Assembly: GCA_019155205.2 (NCBI GenBank)
Contig: JAHNZQ020000308.1
Location: 5,435,312 to 5,499,311, forward strand
Length of the DNA stretch: 64,000 nt
DNA from: Gracilaria vermiculophylla
Taxonomy: Eukaryota; Rhodophyta; Florideophyceae; Gracilariales; Gracilariaceae
Reading direction: 5' to 3'
A model generated the notes under the pieces. The model did no database searches and had not been told where the DNA came from. It worked only from the letters and a program-made list of their open reading frames with translations. Positions 1 through 10,603 of this stretch are shown piece after piece (the stretch's first letter is position 1; every line of letters starts with the position of its first letter). Made by a program: the position numbers and the translations under genes.

Positions 1-786
1 TGAAATCCTTCTTCTTGAAGTGCTCGTCAAAGATTTCTTTTCTTCCATTTTTGCTGGTATCTGGTTAATGCTTAAGCGAGTGCTTGCCATCACAATCAGG
101 GTTAGGACAGTCTAACATCAAGGTGACGCTGTTGCGCTTTTGCGCAGGAGGCTTCTTCCATGGAGTAACGCCGGTTGGTTTATCGTCTTCATTGCGTACG
201 ACACGCGTAATCTTAATCCTCAATGGTTTCAAGGTTTGCCAATGCGCTGGCGTGCTGTTAAGGTTAATGGCAGGTCGAATGCCAGCACGTCGACCTCGTT
301 TTTGATGAACGTGATGGCGGCGAGCTGATTCTTCTTCTAACCAGGGCGGTGCATTTAACAACGCCGAAATACTTTTACAACAAAGCTCGCTACTCCTTTG
401 GCAGGAGCATCCTAGTTCGATTCGTGAGATATAGCAAGCAGCGCTACACCGATGCGCTGGGACAGAACCGTGGAAGATTCAGTCGATGCCGCATCGAACC
501 ACGCTTGAGCAGCATCGGCCATAGCTACCTTGATGCAAATATTGGCTTGCATTTCACCCATGTTGCACAGTGCGTGCCGGTTAGAAGCTTCAAAGACATC
601 CTTGGTCGAGGCTGGTTGTAACTGGTTCTCTTCATCACGGCCTTTGTTCACGTCGTCAACTTCAGCCTTGTAAGCAGTGTATCCTGTCTCAAATATGGTC
701 AGAGTCGGCTGCTCAACCAATTTTAGCGTCGGCGGTGCCATGACCGACAAAGTGCCATAATTGCTCGCAGCAGCCATTCTGAACAC
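1..786 (-). pseudogene. Retrotransposon gag-like remnant with frameshift and stop
   Basis: Two minus-strand open segments (786-412 and 361-65) look like one decayed gag-like protein. The first starts MFRMAAASNYGTLSVM and is acidic and Ala-rich. It runs into the second, basic segment through a frameshift near 362-412. The second segment ends in a knuckle-like CPNPDCDGKH (Cys-x4-Cys-x3-His), after which a stop replaces the expected last Cys; the frame then stays open to the window edge. A basic stretch followed by a Cys/His motif is usual for gag proteins that bind RNA. No protease, integrase or reverse transcriptase is visible here, and the left end is cut by the window. The family is not identified. 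Confidence 0.45.
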
Positions 787-811
787 GAACAGACACCCGG
801 ACTCTTAGTTT

Positions 812-1399
812 TACAGGTCAAAGTGCCTTAATCGCAATTGTCGGGGTCTACGTATCCAAGCGTTAACAATGATCGCTAACAATGAGAGAGGGATAGGGTG
901 CGCGCGCGCGTTAGCAACAAAAAGGGCACACCAAATGGCCTCTGCTCCACTCCAGCGATGGTCGGTGACGCACAAGCAGTTTCTTTCATAGGGGGTACCT
1001 GGGCAGTCAGTTCTTCAAGAAGGAACGAAATACAGGTCAAATTGGACAGGCCCATCCGCATCTAGCAAAAGAGGGTAACGGGGAGCACGTTAGAAACCGG
1101 CCTGCGAGGTTCAGGCAGGTGCCTCAATGGATATAGTACATTTCCCGTAACTCCCTTAGCGCAGGACCAAACGCAAGTGCGCAATATTTCGCCAAACCGT
1201 TAGCGCACATTGGGTTTGTTACAACATCTAGAAAAACCTTAATTTAGACAAAGGTTACTGCTTCAAATATCGCTTTCATTAGAAAGTAAGAGTCCAAAAG
1301 AAAGTTGAAGACTCTGAAGTTCTGGTAGAGATCATATAATGGTTTGAACGGAACTTTCGATGGAGAAGGCTAGAGATATAGCATCTTTGGTAAGCATTG
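812..1399. other. Intergenic stretch without recognisable gene
   Basis: I see no coding signal or repeat I can name. A short CG dinucleotide run lies at about 900-910. Composition shifts from mixed to AT-rich near 1240, which fits the decayed transposon-like DNA that follows. Confidence 0.4.
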
Positions 1400-1944
1400 G
1401 AATCTCAAAAAGGTTTCCAAATCATTTCAAAAAACTCAATTTAACATATAACATATTTTCACCAGAAAAGGAAAAGGTATTTATTAAGATGACGTGGCGG
1501 TTCAGAATTGTACAGTGTAACAAAATTGTCATTTTGAAGTAAAAAGGAATGCTACGCAAAAACCTACGCGTCTACTTCCCCATAAAAACCCCTTCGAAAT
1601 TGTTTAAGATGTAACGGTTAGAATGATTTATGGCCATAACACGCCATTTATAATTGGTTTTGATGAAAAGGATTGTATTGGAAATAGCACGAAAGATAGG
1701 AATATTTTGAATTTGAAATGGTAGAGGCATGCAATGCAAAAACGTTGAACTAGTATAATTGGATAAAAACAAGCGAAAATAGACTACTGAAGAAGGGAAA
1801 ATGAAGTTTGAAGTAAAATATATTATGACTTTGAAACGGTTATTTACCTAGAAATTTTTTAAGAACTTTTTTTTGTAGTACTGAAGCATTAGACACGATG
1901 ATTTGCTTCAAAATTCCAGGTATCGTACACTTTGGAATAGAATT
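1400..1944 (+). mobile_element. Truncated copy of a non-autonomous Tc1/mariner-like element
   Basis: The block from about 1610 to 1944 is clearly related to 32190-32517 and 59550-59882. All three share the string AGAATGATTTATGGCCAT or a close variant, a 'gaagaaggnaaaatgaag' stretch, an 'aaacggtt' stretch and a final 'gatgatttg..caaaat' leading into the terminal repeat. The terminal repeat is decayed here. The match fades leftward around 1400, and the left terminal repeat seen in the other copies is missing. No transposase frame is present. I read it as an old copy that has lost its left part. Confidence 0.55.
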
Positions 1945-2590
1945 TAGTTTTAATCCATCTGTGTTTCAATCCATTCACGAAGAAGAATTTTTTGAGCCGT
2001 TAAAATACGAAATTCCCAACTGCAACGACAAAATTAATTTCTTGCTTCGTACTTCTTTGGTTGAGCTTAGAAAACCACAAGGAGGTTTGATAAACACAGC
2101 TTATGCGGTTAGCGACTCCTTGATAATACATGCTCAGTTTGAAACCCTAGTATTTTGGATACCTATCTTTTACCCAGCTCCGTTTACGTTAATGCTCTAA
2201 ATATCTTCACAGACATTTATGGAAAAGCCATTTAAGATATACTCTAGCCATATATCTCTTGTTCTTGTTCAGGTCAGCAAAAAAACCCACAGAAGGGGCG
2301 CTCGGAAAATGCAGCACCAAACGAGACTCGGCCAAGAGTTTCTTAATTTCAATCGCCCTATTCAAACTCTGACAATAACAATTAATGCAACCGAGAAATA
2401 CGGAAATACAAAGATACTGTGAACCTGGGCTCTTTTGATTTCCTTGCAATTAGACTTGGTCTTTATTCCCTGTTTTGATCACTAATTCTGTGCTGGACAT
2501 GTCATATAGATAACAGTAATGGGCTTAGGCCACCCCTGAACTTTCATTAAGACTCACTGCAAAAGCTTTACGCTACATTCTTCTCAAGAT
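1945..2590. other. Intergenic stretch, nothing recognised
   Basis: There is an ATG-started frame at 1898-2200 (+), but it begins inside the transposon end and has no recognisable domain. I see no other structure. The 3' end of the von Willebrand A gene on the minus strand lies at 2591. Confidence 0.3.
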
Positions 2591-3592
2591 TTACTCAAAC
2601 GGTTGAGCACAAGAGCACGACGAACCAGACTCACACTTGTCGTTGAGACAGCTCACTTCCACAGTACCATCAGCACGAACGCATACCGTATATGATGCGA
2701 AGTTACTCAAATCGGCTGGGCGATTTCTAGCCGCTCCTCCCTTACATTTTGGATCGCTACCGATCATCTGCGGACAGGAACCAAAAGACTCTTCTGTGAA
2801 ACATGCAACTCCAAACCGGCCCTTGCACTGTTGCAAACAGGCTGTTCCATCTCCTCCTCGAGTCGTGCAGAATTGTGACTGGTCGCTCACGACATCACAG
2901 ACTGCTTGATCGAGGTTGGGGAAACCAGAGTTCACATAACACTCGAGAATCTGGCCACATTTTGCGCAGTCGATGTTTGCACATTCAGGTTCTGGGCAAA
3001 GGCTTTCGACAATTTCCTCCACTTTTGTGATGAATGTACTAAAACTATCGACAAATGTGAAGAGGTCTGGACTGCTGGCGATGCTCTGAAGACTTGCGGT
3101 ATCTACGCCATTACCAATACCAACTGTGGCGATCGTTATTCCAGCGTTCTTGATTGCTGGCGCGACGGAGGTTCCTGACGGCGCTTGGTTGTCTTGACCG
3201 TCAGTGAGAAGCAAGATTATGCGAGGATCAGCAGCTGAACCAATTAAACTCTCACAGAGTGCAAGACCGGAGCCTGAAGAGGTGCTCAATCCTACCTGTG
3301 GGTTGTTTTGAATTGCTGGGATGAAGACTGCATTAATATCGGTAGTTGGTGATTGCACGACTTCTGCAGTGTTTGAAAACCCGACAGCTGACAAAGTGGA
3401 GCCGGGTGCAAAGCTTGTGAGAAGTTGAGCGATTGCAATAAGAGCATCTGTTTGCTGATCGAACTCGGTCGAGTCGATTGAGCCACTCTCATCAATAGCA
3501 AAGCAAACATTGAGCGGGAGACAGCTGTTTTGAGTGGCTGCCTCTTGCAAAATGACACAGAGAAGCAGAAGAGCAGCGAATATAGAATTCAT
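2591..3592 (-). CDS. Secreted von Willebrand factor A-domain protein with Cys-rich tail
   Basis: Single-exon gene of 333 residues, starting at the Met of MNSIFAALLLLC. An upstream in-frame Met eight residues earlier gives a poorer signal peptide. Residues 1-21 form a hydrophobic signal peptide. A VWA domain spans about 28-205. The metal-binding (MIDAS) motif is complete: DESGS at 34-38, a Thr near 104 and TDG at 130-132. VWA domains bind protein or matrix ligands through a divalent metal. The C-terminal third, from about residue 207, is very rich in Cys and is probably disulfide-bonded outside the cell. There is no transmembrane segment or GPI-like tail, so it is probably soluble or wall-associated. 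A TATA-like box lies about 80 bp upstream of the ATG. The ligand is unknown. Confidence 0.85.
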   Translation of the reverse strand: MNSIFAALLLLCVILQEAATQNSCLPLNVCFAIDESGSIDSTEFDQQTDALIAIAQLLTSFAPGSTLSAVGFSNTAEVVQSPTTDINAVFIPAIQNNPQVGLSTSSGSGLALCESLIGSAADPRIILLLTDGQDNQAPSGTSVAPAIKNAGITIATVGIGNGVDTASLQSIASSPDLFTFVDSFSTFITKVEEIVESLCPEPECANIDCAKCGQILECYVNSGFPNLDQAVCDVVSDQSQFCTTRGGDGTACLQQCKGRFGVACFTEESFGSCPQMIGSDPKCKGGAARNRPADLSNFASYTVCVRADGTVEVSCLNDKCESGSSCSCAQPFE

Positions 3593-3669
3593 TTTGAAGC
3601 GAACGTCGAAGACCACAGTGGAAAGACGGATGAAAGGTTGCAGCAGGTCAGTCCTCTGACAAACCGGCT

Positions 3670-3677
3670 CTTTTAAG
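3670..3677 (-). promoter_or_regulatory. TATA-like box of the VWA gene
   Basis: On the minus strand the sequence reads CTTAAAAG about 80 bp before the ATG at 3592. The spacing is close to that seen for the tandem secreted genes and the GH16 gene in this window. Confidence 0.4.
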
Positions 3678-4273
3678 GATCAACTATGACAAATGTCACT
3701 GTATTCTATTGCCGTGCGACATGAAGGGTAATCTTCGTGCAACTTTGTGAAGGATGGAGGGCATAGCATTTGGATCCACGCATTAACCTTGCTTTCTACG
3801 GTGAAACCCCAACTTCCGAAGGCTGTGGCCAAGCAAGCCTTTGTTTAGTGAGCTAACGCAGATTAATTGCGCAGTGAAGACGTGGCTGCCGAATTTCATT
3901 GTCATCATACGAAGAGTATAGGGGTACAGCATGTGAATTTGGAATACAGAATGATTGATTGTCTTAAACTTCAGTAATGTACCCTTATTTTTCTGTGCCA
4001 AAAGGGGCGGCCACAACGAAGGTACAGTTTCTCTCACGAATATATTTCAGGCGCAGGTCATCGATTGCGTCATTTCCATCCCCGAAAACGCGGCAAGTAC
4101 ACTGTCAAGACAGACACAGGGCGCGTGCAACCCAAGAGACTGCGGTATATCACAAACGTTTTGGCTGGAAAGATGGCAAATATGTGCGCAAGCTTTTCTG
4201 AGTGGGCGATCGATTGCATGCAAACAATAAAAACCCGGCAGCAGCGAAACATTTGTAACATTATGAGTTATGT
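3678..4273. other. Intergenic, no gene recognised
   Basis: Short frames exist on both strands (for example 3783-4037 - and 3955-4230 +), but they overlap each other and have no domain or signal-peptide character. I find no repeat here. Confidence 0.3.
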
Positions 4274-4417
4274 TGATAAGTGGGGGTTATCACCCGGCTG
4301 CGAGGGATGATAACGCCCGAGGGCTATGATATGAACCCGAGGCGCAGCCGAGTGGTGAATATCATGGCCCGAGGGCGGTTATCATCCTGACGCTGTCGGG
4401 TGATAACATGCTTATCA
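4274..4417. repeat. 144-bp imperfect palindrome (fold-back element)
   Basis: The two halves are reverse complements with a few mismatches. Both arms carry, in order, TGATAAG, TTATCACCCG, a GCTGCG/ACAGCG block, GATGATAAC, GCCC(G/T)(A/C)GGGC and ATGATAT. The centre, near 4345, is the GC-rich palindromic core GGCGCAGCCG. A structure this long and symmetric is expected for a small fold-back transposon or MITE, or for a cruciform-forming site. There is no coding frame inside. No second copy is visible in the window. Confidence 0.75.
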
Positions 4418-5111
4418 TCTGGGCTTTATACTTCATATCGATATCTTCATATCATAACAGTAAACGTTGCGATTCATGCTCAAGAGTGTCCAATTGATTA
4501 GCTAGTTTGTAGTATTTGCCTTGCGTACTGTACACTTTCCGGCTTTTGCTATATCTCGTGCAGGTTTTCTTATATCTTGCTGCAGTGCAAGATATCGGAG
4601 CCAAAATACAAGATATACAAAACTTTAGTGCAAGATATAGGCTTTACGGAATATTTTTACTTTTCAGACACTATTTTTTGGGGTATTTCTAGCTTACCCA
4701 GTTGATAAGTATGTGTTTCCATGGGGACACGAGACCAAATGAAACAAGGTCCCGCCCCCTCGCTCTTGAGGTATGTCTCCATAGGAAAAATGCATTCGTA
4801 CACGCCCTGCAGCTAATGAAGCTAGGGTTCGATAGAAAAGCAACTTCAAAATACAGCAAATTATGAAGCGTACGAATGGCCCGGGCGAGCTATTCGAGAT
4901 ATTTTCATGCTGAGATTCTGTTAGACGGTTCGTTTACATTTGGCTGAGGAGGCATGACCGTTGAATTTGGCCCAAATCAATTGCCCTACGATATGTGAGT
5001 GGCGAGCGATTCTTTCGGTAACATACGTTTATGCCGGTGAGAAAGCTGGCAATGACGGTGCCTGACCAGCGACTTGTCTGCATGAAGCTTGCTCGGCAGC
5101 CCCGCTTCGTC

Positions 5112-5153
5112 CTCATGACCATCGAAGGTCGTCTATCAACAGCTCTCGCATCC
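5112..5153 (+). repeat. 42-bp direct repeat, copy 1
   Basis: By eye, 36 of 42 positions match 5574-5615. The shared core is AAGGTCGTCTATC followed by ACAGCTCTC. The two copies are about 460 bp apart in the same orientation and enclose the GC-rich stretch at 5154-5573. Confidence 0.65.
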
Positions 5154-5573
5154 TCACAAGTATACGCGTCTGAGCGCGGCGTACCCGCCGACGAACACCT
5201 TACGCGTTGCCGGGCGCAGCCCCGCGCACCTCGCGTGCCAGCATACGCACAAACACCGCTGCCTCGTGCACGCCTCGGCCCCGCGTCGTCCAACTACGCG
5301 CGTGCGGTGAGATTGCCTCCATCGCAGACGTGGCGGAATCTCCCGCAAGACCAGTCCTGCTTCGGAACCTTCCACCCAACCAGCCACGTCAGACTCGCTT
5401 ACCACACACGCACGCACGTCGCCATCTATGCCGCGTGTTGAGATCACACGCCCACGCACATCGCTGGGAACAGCCCCCCGCTCCCACACGCTGCCTCTCC
5501 GGTGCTAGAGTGTTAGCCACGTGCCCAAAGGACCAAGGCCACACATGAAAGATGACCTGGTAGGGTCACTTCT

Positions 5574-5615
5574 CTCATGCACATCAAAGGTCGTCTATCC
5601 ACAGCTCTCACATCT
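5574..5615 (+). repeat. 42-bp direct repeat, copy 2
   Basis: Partner of 5112-5153 with six mismatches by my count. No LTR-like start or end is evident, so the repeat may be a duplicated regulatory or recombination remnant. Confidence 0.65.
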
Positions 5616-6501
5616 TAAATGTTAATATACTGTATATGCCTTGCCACACGGTCATGATGTTGTTTTTGAATATGATAGCAATCATGTCATGCTCGTTTGA
5701 TATGCTCATCGACGTTCATCGCATAGACCCGACCAATAAAGGGTCTCGTCCACACACAGCTCGAAAGCTTCTAGTCGGCGTTGTCAAAACATGTCAAGAC
5801 ATAACTTTATTCCTGTAACACCCCCGTACGCATGTTGCAAATGTATCGTATTCCACAAATCTGGCCACGAGACACGATCCAGTGGATTCTGTTCGTCGTC
5901 CGCAGCCGCGCGTGGAAACGGAGTGCAAGACGAACTGTACAGTATTCTTATCATTGATGACTTCGCTCCCGAGCCTAAAGTAGCAACCAGCCTCCAACAC
6001 ACTTAGAGAGCTTCGTCTACCTGCTCGGTTTCCGGTGACTGGCACTCCATGAAAAACCCGCACGGGTGCGAACACGTCACTTGAAGTTGACACCGAGGCG
6101 CCAATGCTACCAGGAGTCGTGCGTCGAACGCTTCAACAGCGCCGTTTTTTAACCGATTTGGGAACACACAAATGCAAGAGTGTGCCTCGACACTAAGCAA
6201 GTAGAGTGCGACGGCGTGATCTCCAGTTTCGGCGGTGCTGAGTGAGACCTGGAAAGGCTTCCGTACTTTTTGAAGCCCCGATTGGCTTTCAAGGGTTCCG
6301 AAACCCTTGCTGCATCACGTTTCTCATGACGAGGGCTTGCGGTCTTCGGCAGTCTGCTGCAGTTGTGCTGGAGATGGAGATCCATTGTTCCACTGATCTC
6401 GATGAGTTGGACACGTACCTTATGCTGAGTGGGAGGCGTGGGGGATCAAAACACTGCGCACTGTGCAGGCAACGAGGGGACGGAGGCCACCATCATACAC
6501 G

Positions 6502-6536
6502 TTGCTGCTTTTTTGCTGCTTTTTTGCTGCTTTTTG
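6502..6536 (+). repeat. Short tandem repeat (TTGCTGCTTTT)n
   Basis: Three consecutive copies of an 11-12 bp unit TTGCTGCTTTT(T). It lies in non-coding sequence upstream of the tandem secreted genes. Confidence 0.75.
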
Positions 6537-6920
6537 TTGAATATCGGTAGACGCGTTTCATGCATTGGGAGCAAGTAGAAGAGGTGTAACAATCCTCGTC
6601 ATGAGATAGGCTGATGCCGAACTGACGTTCACAGCGCAAACCTTTACTCGCTGTCTCAAGTCAATAATGAAGTACGATTGGCATATCGTGCCTAGTTATT
6701 TGAACCGCAGAGCTTTGTTGAAGGTCGACTGTAAGTCGCTGCAGCAATAATATATTAGTGATGCATCATGTTCTTGTCTTCCTGTCCTCTATTCCCATAC
6801 GCTCAGCGTCTATGAAGTGTCAACACGTCATCCCACCAACAGCGCTACATGCTCATCATGATATGCTGCTCTAGAGATACTGCAGAACATCTAAGTTACA
6901 CTCACCAGCTGCGGATGACT

Positions 6921-6928
6921 ACATAAAG
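6921..6928 (+). promoter_or_regulatory. TATA-like box of the first tandem secreted gene
   Basis: ACATAAAG lies about 72 bp upstream of the chosen ATG at 6994. The paralogue at 8136 has a clear TATAAAT at almost the same distance, which supports both start choices. Confidence 0.5.
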
Positions 6929-6993
6929 AGAGCGATAGATTTTGCGTGCCATTTCTCATCTCCCCATCCCAAACGATTACCACCTCAGACAAA

Positions 6994-7578
6994 ATGCTTT
7001 TCAAAACTCTCTTCTCAGCTCTCGTCCTCTACGTCGCGACGGCGTCGACATGCCCGACAAATCTCCCTTATTCGTCTTCAATTGTTGGTCGCGCGTACTC
7101 TATGCGTTACCCATGTTACCCCGCCCGGTTTGTTGCTTACGGTACAGCGTCCGTGAGTGATACCGAAATCAAGTACATTCCATTCTACGAAAGTTTCAAC
7201 CACGGAGGACAGAACCCTGGATACGTTTGTCCCCGCACCTATATATTCAAGGTCAACAAGTGGGCTCCTATGCTGACGGAGCTCCCGCGACTCGTGGCTC
7301 CGGCTGACAGTGGTCCGCTAGATCAGTACTGCGCCCGCGAACAGGACAGGCAAAAGGTCCTTTCCTGGCCTCAAGGCGCAACTAGAGATCGCTTTATCTC
7401 TGGGATGAACAAAACCATTGACGGAATTATATATCTTCGGGACCACGAATGTTGGACACCCCAATATCTTCCAACACTGCACACTCAAGAGTACTTGAAT
7501 GCCTGGTTAGACGGTCCAATCACCTATTTGTTAAGCGTGGCATTCAACTTTGGATTGTGTTTGCATACGACCAACTAA
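6994..7578 (+). CDS. Secreted six-cysteine protein, tandem paralogue 1
   Basis: I do not recognise this family. The 194-residue protein begins with a signal peptide (MLFKTLFSALVLYVATAS) that ends just before the first conserved Cys. I chose the ATG at 6994 over the in-frame one at 6946 because it gives a clean signal peptide. It also aligns with the paralogue start and has the same kind of context (..CAGACAAAATG). Six Cys positions are shared with the neighbour: near the N terminus, in PCY, in VCP, in the YC/FC stretch, in DH(E/D)C and in LCL. Both proteins also share SWPQGATRD and the glycosylation-type motif GMNKTIDG. There is no membrane segment, so it is probably secreted with three disulfides. 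Single exon, about 560 bp upstream of its paralogue. Confidence 0.8.
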   Translation: MLFKTLFSALVLYVATASTCPTNLPYSSSIVGRAYSMRYPCYPARFVAYGTASVSDTEIKYIPFYESFNHGGQNPGYVCPRTYIFKVNKWAPMLTELPRLVAPADSGPLDQYCAREQDRQKVLSWPQGATRDRFISGMNKTIDGIIYLRDHECWTPQYLPTLHTQEYLNAWLDGPITYLLSVAFNFGLCLHTTN

Positions 7579-8059
7579 GTACAGGACAACTTTTATAACA
7601 TGATATGCAGAATGGGGTTCATCAGTACCATACTCTCAAGTGTGTTATTGTGAACTGTAACGCGGTCTTGTAGAACAATTTTCTTACAGTTTTCTGTGCT
7701 TTCTGATCGTGCTCCTTAGATTTCAACATGCACCGTCTTGTCGACACAATCAACGCTAATAAATCAAAAACTTTAAAACATCATCCTTTTTCGAAATGGA
7801 TAGATTGTTGAAATGGCTTCATTTGTCAACATGTTTGACAAGACATCGCATGTTGACCGGTGGAATCTGCTTCCGTATTCAGAATCTTTACCAGGATGTC
7901 TAGGCAGTTGAACTTTGATGTGTGTTGTCGTCAACTGCGTTTCTTGTTCTTTTTTGATCTGATGCTCTTGAAAAAAGTTAAGTTCACGCTCCTTGCTGTG
8001 TGCAGCAGGCTGAAGAACTAGGTTACTTCTTACTTACATCTTGTTCAACTTTGCATTTC
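7579..8059. other. Spacer between the tandem paralogues
   Basis: AT-rich spacer. A possible polyadenylation signal AATAAA lies near 7758-7763, about 180 bp after the first stop. Nothing else is recognised. Confidence 0.35.
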
Positions 8060-8066
8060 TATAAAT
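8060..8066 (+). promoter_or_regulatory. TATA box of the second tandem secreted gene
   Basis: TATAAAT lies 76 bp upstream of the ATG at 8136. It is the better preserved of the two boxes in the tandem pair. Confidence 0.6.
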
Positions 8067-8135
8067 TTACTCTGATCATGTCAAGTGTCAACGTCTATCG
8101 ACTCCAAAGATTGCCATCGTCTTTCAACTACAGAA

Positions 8136-8702
8136 ATGTTTGTGACAATTCTCGGCTTCTTTATGGTGGCCTTCACGGCATCGGCCTCCTTATGCCCGGT
8201 CAAACTTCCATTCTCCGAGTCAATTGTGGGAAAAGTTCATCAACAAAGTTTGCCGTGTTATGAAAATCGATACTACGTCTATTCTAAGGCCACTGTCACA
8301 CAAACCGAAATTCGCTACTCCCCATTTACTCTGCAATTCAATTCCGCAGGGGGGTGGGTTTGTCCACGTCAATTTATTTTCACAATTCACAAATGGACAC
8401 CTATGTTAACTGAACTTCCTCACCTCGAAGCTCCGGCCGGCTCTGCATCAAACTTCTGTGAAGTCCAGCAGAGCAGACAGAAAATCCTCTCGTGGCCCCA
8501 AGGAGCCACAAGAGACCATTTCAGTGCGGGGATGAACAAAACGATCGACGGCCTGATTTTCTTGCGTGACCATGACTGTTCTAATGAATACCCCTCTGTT
8601 CGGCTGACTCAAGAATATCTGCATCCTTGGCTGGACGCTCCAATCACTTATCTATTGGGCGTGGCATACAACTTTGATTTGTGTTTGGAAACATCTGAGT
8701 GA
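8136..8702 (+). CDS. Secreted six-cysteine protein, tandem paralogue 2
   Basis: This 188-residue protein is the clear paralogue of the gene at 6994 and belongs to the same unrecognised family. Residues 1-19 (MFVTILGFFMVAFTASAS) form a signal peptide followed at once by the first conserved Cys. An in-frame ATG 51 bp upstream would bury that signal, so I reject it. Conserved blocks are (Y/F)S(S/E)SIVG, KW(A/T)PMLTELP, SWPQGATRD, GMNKTIDG, LTQEYL or HTQEYL, and PITYLL near the C terminus. All six Cys are kept, so both copies look functional. The divergence between copies suggests an old duplication. Probably a soluble extracellular protein; role unknown. Confidence 0.8.
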   Translation: MFVTILGFFMVAFTASASLCPVKLPFSESIVGKVHQQSLPCYENRYYVYSKATVTQTEIRYSPFTLQFNSAGGWVCPRQFIFTIHKWTPMLTELPHLEAPAGSASNFCEVQQSRQKILSWPQGATRDHFSAGMNKTIDGLIFLRDHDCSNEYPSVRLTQEYLHPWLDAPITYLLGVAYNFDLCLETSE

Positions 8703-10190
8703 CATTCGTACTTGAAGATCAACGATACTCTTAGGGTAGAAACTAAAGCAACAATAGCCTAAGTAGAACTTTGAATACTTCTTAAATATGAGAAAACCTG
8801 TCCAAAATGGAATTGTTCTCTTTCTGCTTTGCTCAATGTCAGATCAATTTTTCGAACATGAAAGACATACGTGCGTAGTGTGCCACACATTGTTGGCCAT
8901 AAGCTATGCTGCATCGAACGTCACTACCCTAATGCATGCAGTCTGAAATCTTGCACCTACAAAGAGGAAGACGTTAGGATAAACGAGAACCACGAAGCAG
9001 TGAAATAGATCCATGCATCGTTGGGGCCGCGATTGTAGTCCCCGAGAACCGATTGTCGCCATCACTCAGCAACACAAAAAAATTGGACGATATGAAAGAA
9101 ACAACAAGCTGTTAAACGGCGATCGTCGTTGCGGGGCCGGCATTGACTCACTTTTGTTAACTTTTGTTGCGGACTCTACTCTCTACAGATAAAAATGCAC
9201 TGCGATTGCCGATTTAAACTGCTCTGACACTACCATTTTCGAAACAATTCTTGAAAACAGTGTAGCTTGTAGGCTGTTTTCGAGACACTACTTTAAGACA
9301 TTGTAGTTTGCCGACTTCTTTCGAGGTTCTAAATCGCCCGACACATCTTTGTGATACGAAAACCATTAGACCACCCAAACAGATATCTGGTAGATAAAAT
9401 TTTAAAGGGAACCACCCGGTGGATAATAATTTGTTAAAAACCTGAAAAATAGAAAATTAAAAGGACGCTGGATAGAACAAACTTTTGAGTAAAGGCAGAC
9501 ATTTTGTAGCACAATAATTAAAAAAAACTCAATATAAGGCAAACTGAGGTTGACATGCGACGTAGAAACATAGGAACTACTCAAATAAACAACAGTGCTT
9601 ATGCCTCGTCGTAATATTCGTTTATTCCATTCTTGTCTGTACACGGGGTGATGTTTTCGTGCGATTTTTCTTAGACCCGTTCCTTACTTTTTGTTTCTTT
9701 CGTTGCTGATGGCATAAAGTCTATTCACCACAGTATTTTAATGTATTTGACTGCTTTCTCGAAAGAACAATTCAATCATATGAACATGCGTCAAAAATGA
9801 TTCCCGTGCATAAATGAGCTCCATCTATAATTAATAGATTCACATAGGCTAAATACACTATGTTTCATTTGGTTGCAGTTTTCTTCATATGTGGATTTAA
9901 AATAAACGATTTCTATATTTCAGGGGTTTCCAAAATTGTATAATAAATTTTGTCGCTCTCTGAATTTCTTTAAAAATCAGAACTCATAGAAGACGCAGTC
10001 TCCAATAAAAATTTTATAAGCAAAGAAGTTTACCCAGAGTCATTTGTTTCTATTTTATTCTTGGTTATAGTCAATTAAATAACAAATTTACAGTTTTCAT
10101 ATAAAAATCTGAAATTGTAAGTTTAACATTTTTTATTAAAACGGTATAAATTTATTTCAATTTTCTACGAATTTGATAGATCGCAAGTTT
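8703..10190. other. AT-rich intergenic region
   Basis: Almost 1.5 kb without a supported gene. The frame at 9402-9644 (-) lies in AT-rich DNA and has no domain. From about 9650 to 10190 the sequence is strongly AT-rich up to the start of the gypsy LTR. Confidence 0.35.
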
Positions 10191-10518
10191 TGTCATATTT
10201 ACACGTATGCGCCCTGTGTGCTGGCGAAGGTATGATGGATGAAGCGAGCGTCTGATGGCAAAAGCATCTTGAGTATGGCACCATGTGGTAGTGCCATTCT
10301 CGCTTTGGTGATCGTAGCATGCTTAGTGGTGTTCTGTGTGATTGAGGCTTATCGTTGTGTGTCATGCGCGATGGTGTGTTGCGGACGCGGGGTTCCGTGC
10401 ATTATTGCGATTTGGCGCCGGAAAGACTTTGTAAGGGGACACTGTGCCCTTCGGCTAGCTTCCAGGAGCGAGGACGTAATTTGGTTGAATAAATAAAACT
10501 ACGAGGTGCATCGCAACA
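10191..10518 (+). repeat. 5' LTR of the gypsy element
   Basis: Equal in length (328 bp) to the 3' LTR and clearly similar along its whole length. An AATAAA signal lies near the end, at about 10491. The TATA box seen in the 3' LTR is degraded here to a TTTGTAAG-like sequence, so this copy probably lacks a promoter. Confidence 0.85.
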
Positions 10519-10603
10519 AAAAAAAATTTTTCTGGTCTTATCCCGTCTTTGGTGGTAAAGCAGGGTTCTGTGTGAGGGGGAAGCTGTGTGACCCGTGTCC
10601 CTG

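Larger units (their letters stand above)
4418..6501. other. Long intergenic region with a 42-bp spaced repeat
   Basis: About 2 kb without a supported gene. The part at 5030-5550 is GC-rich and open in several frames on both strands at once, the pattern of composition-driven frames, not genes. It contains one half of a 42-bp direct repeat, annotated separately. The frames at 5784-6093 and 6242-6550 have no domain features. Confidence 0.35.

Noticed and set aside
5031..5548. Overlapping frames of 111-136 codons on both strands
   Set aside because: They are open on both strands at once in a GC-rich stretch, have no domain or signal peptide, and contain one copy of a non-coding direct repeat.
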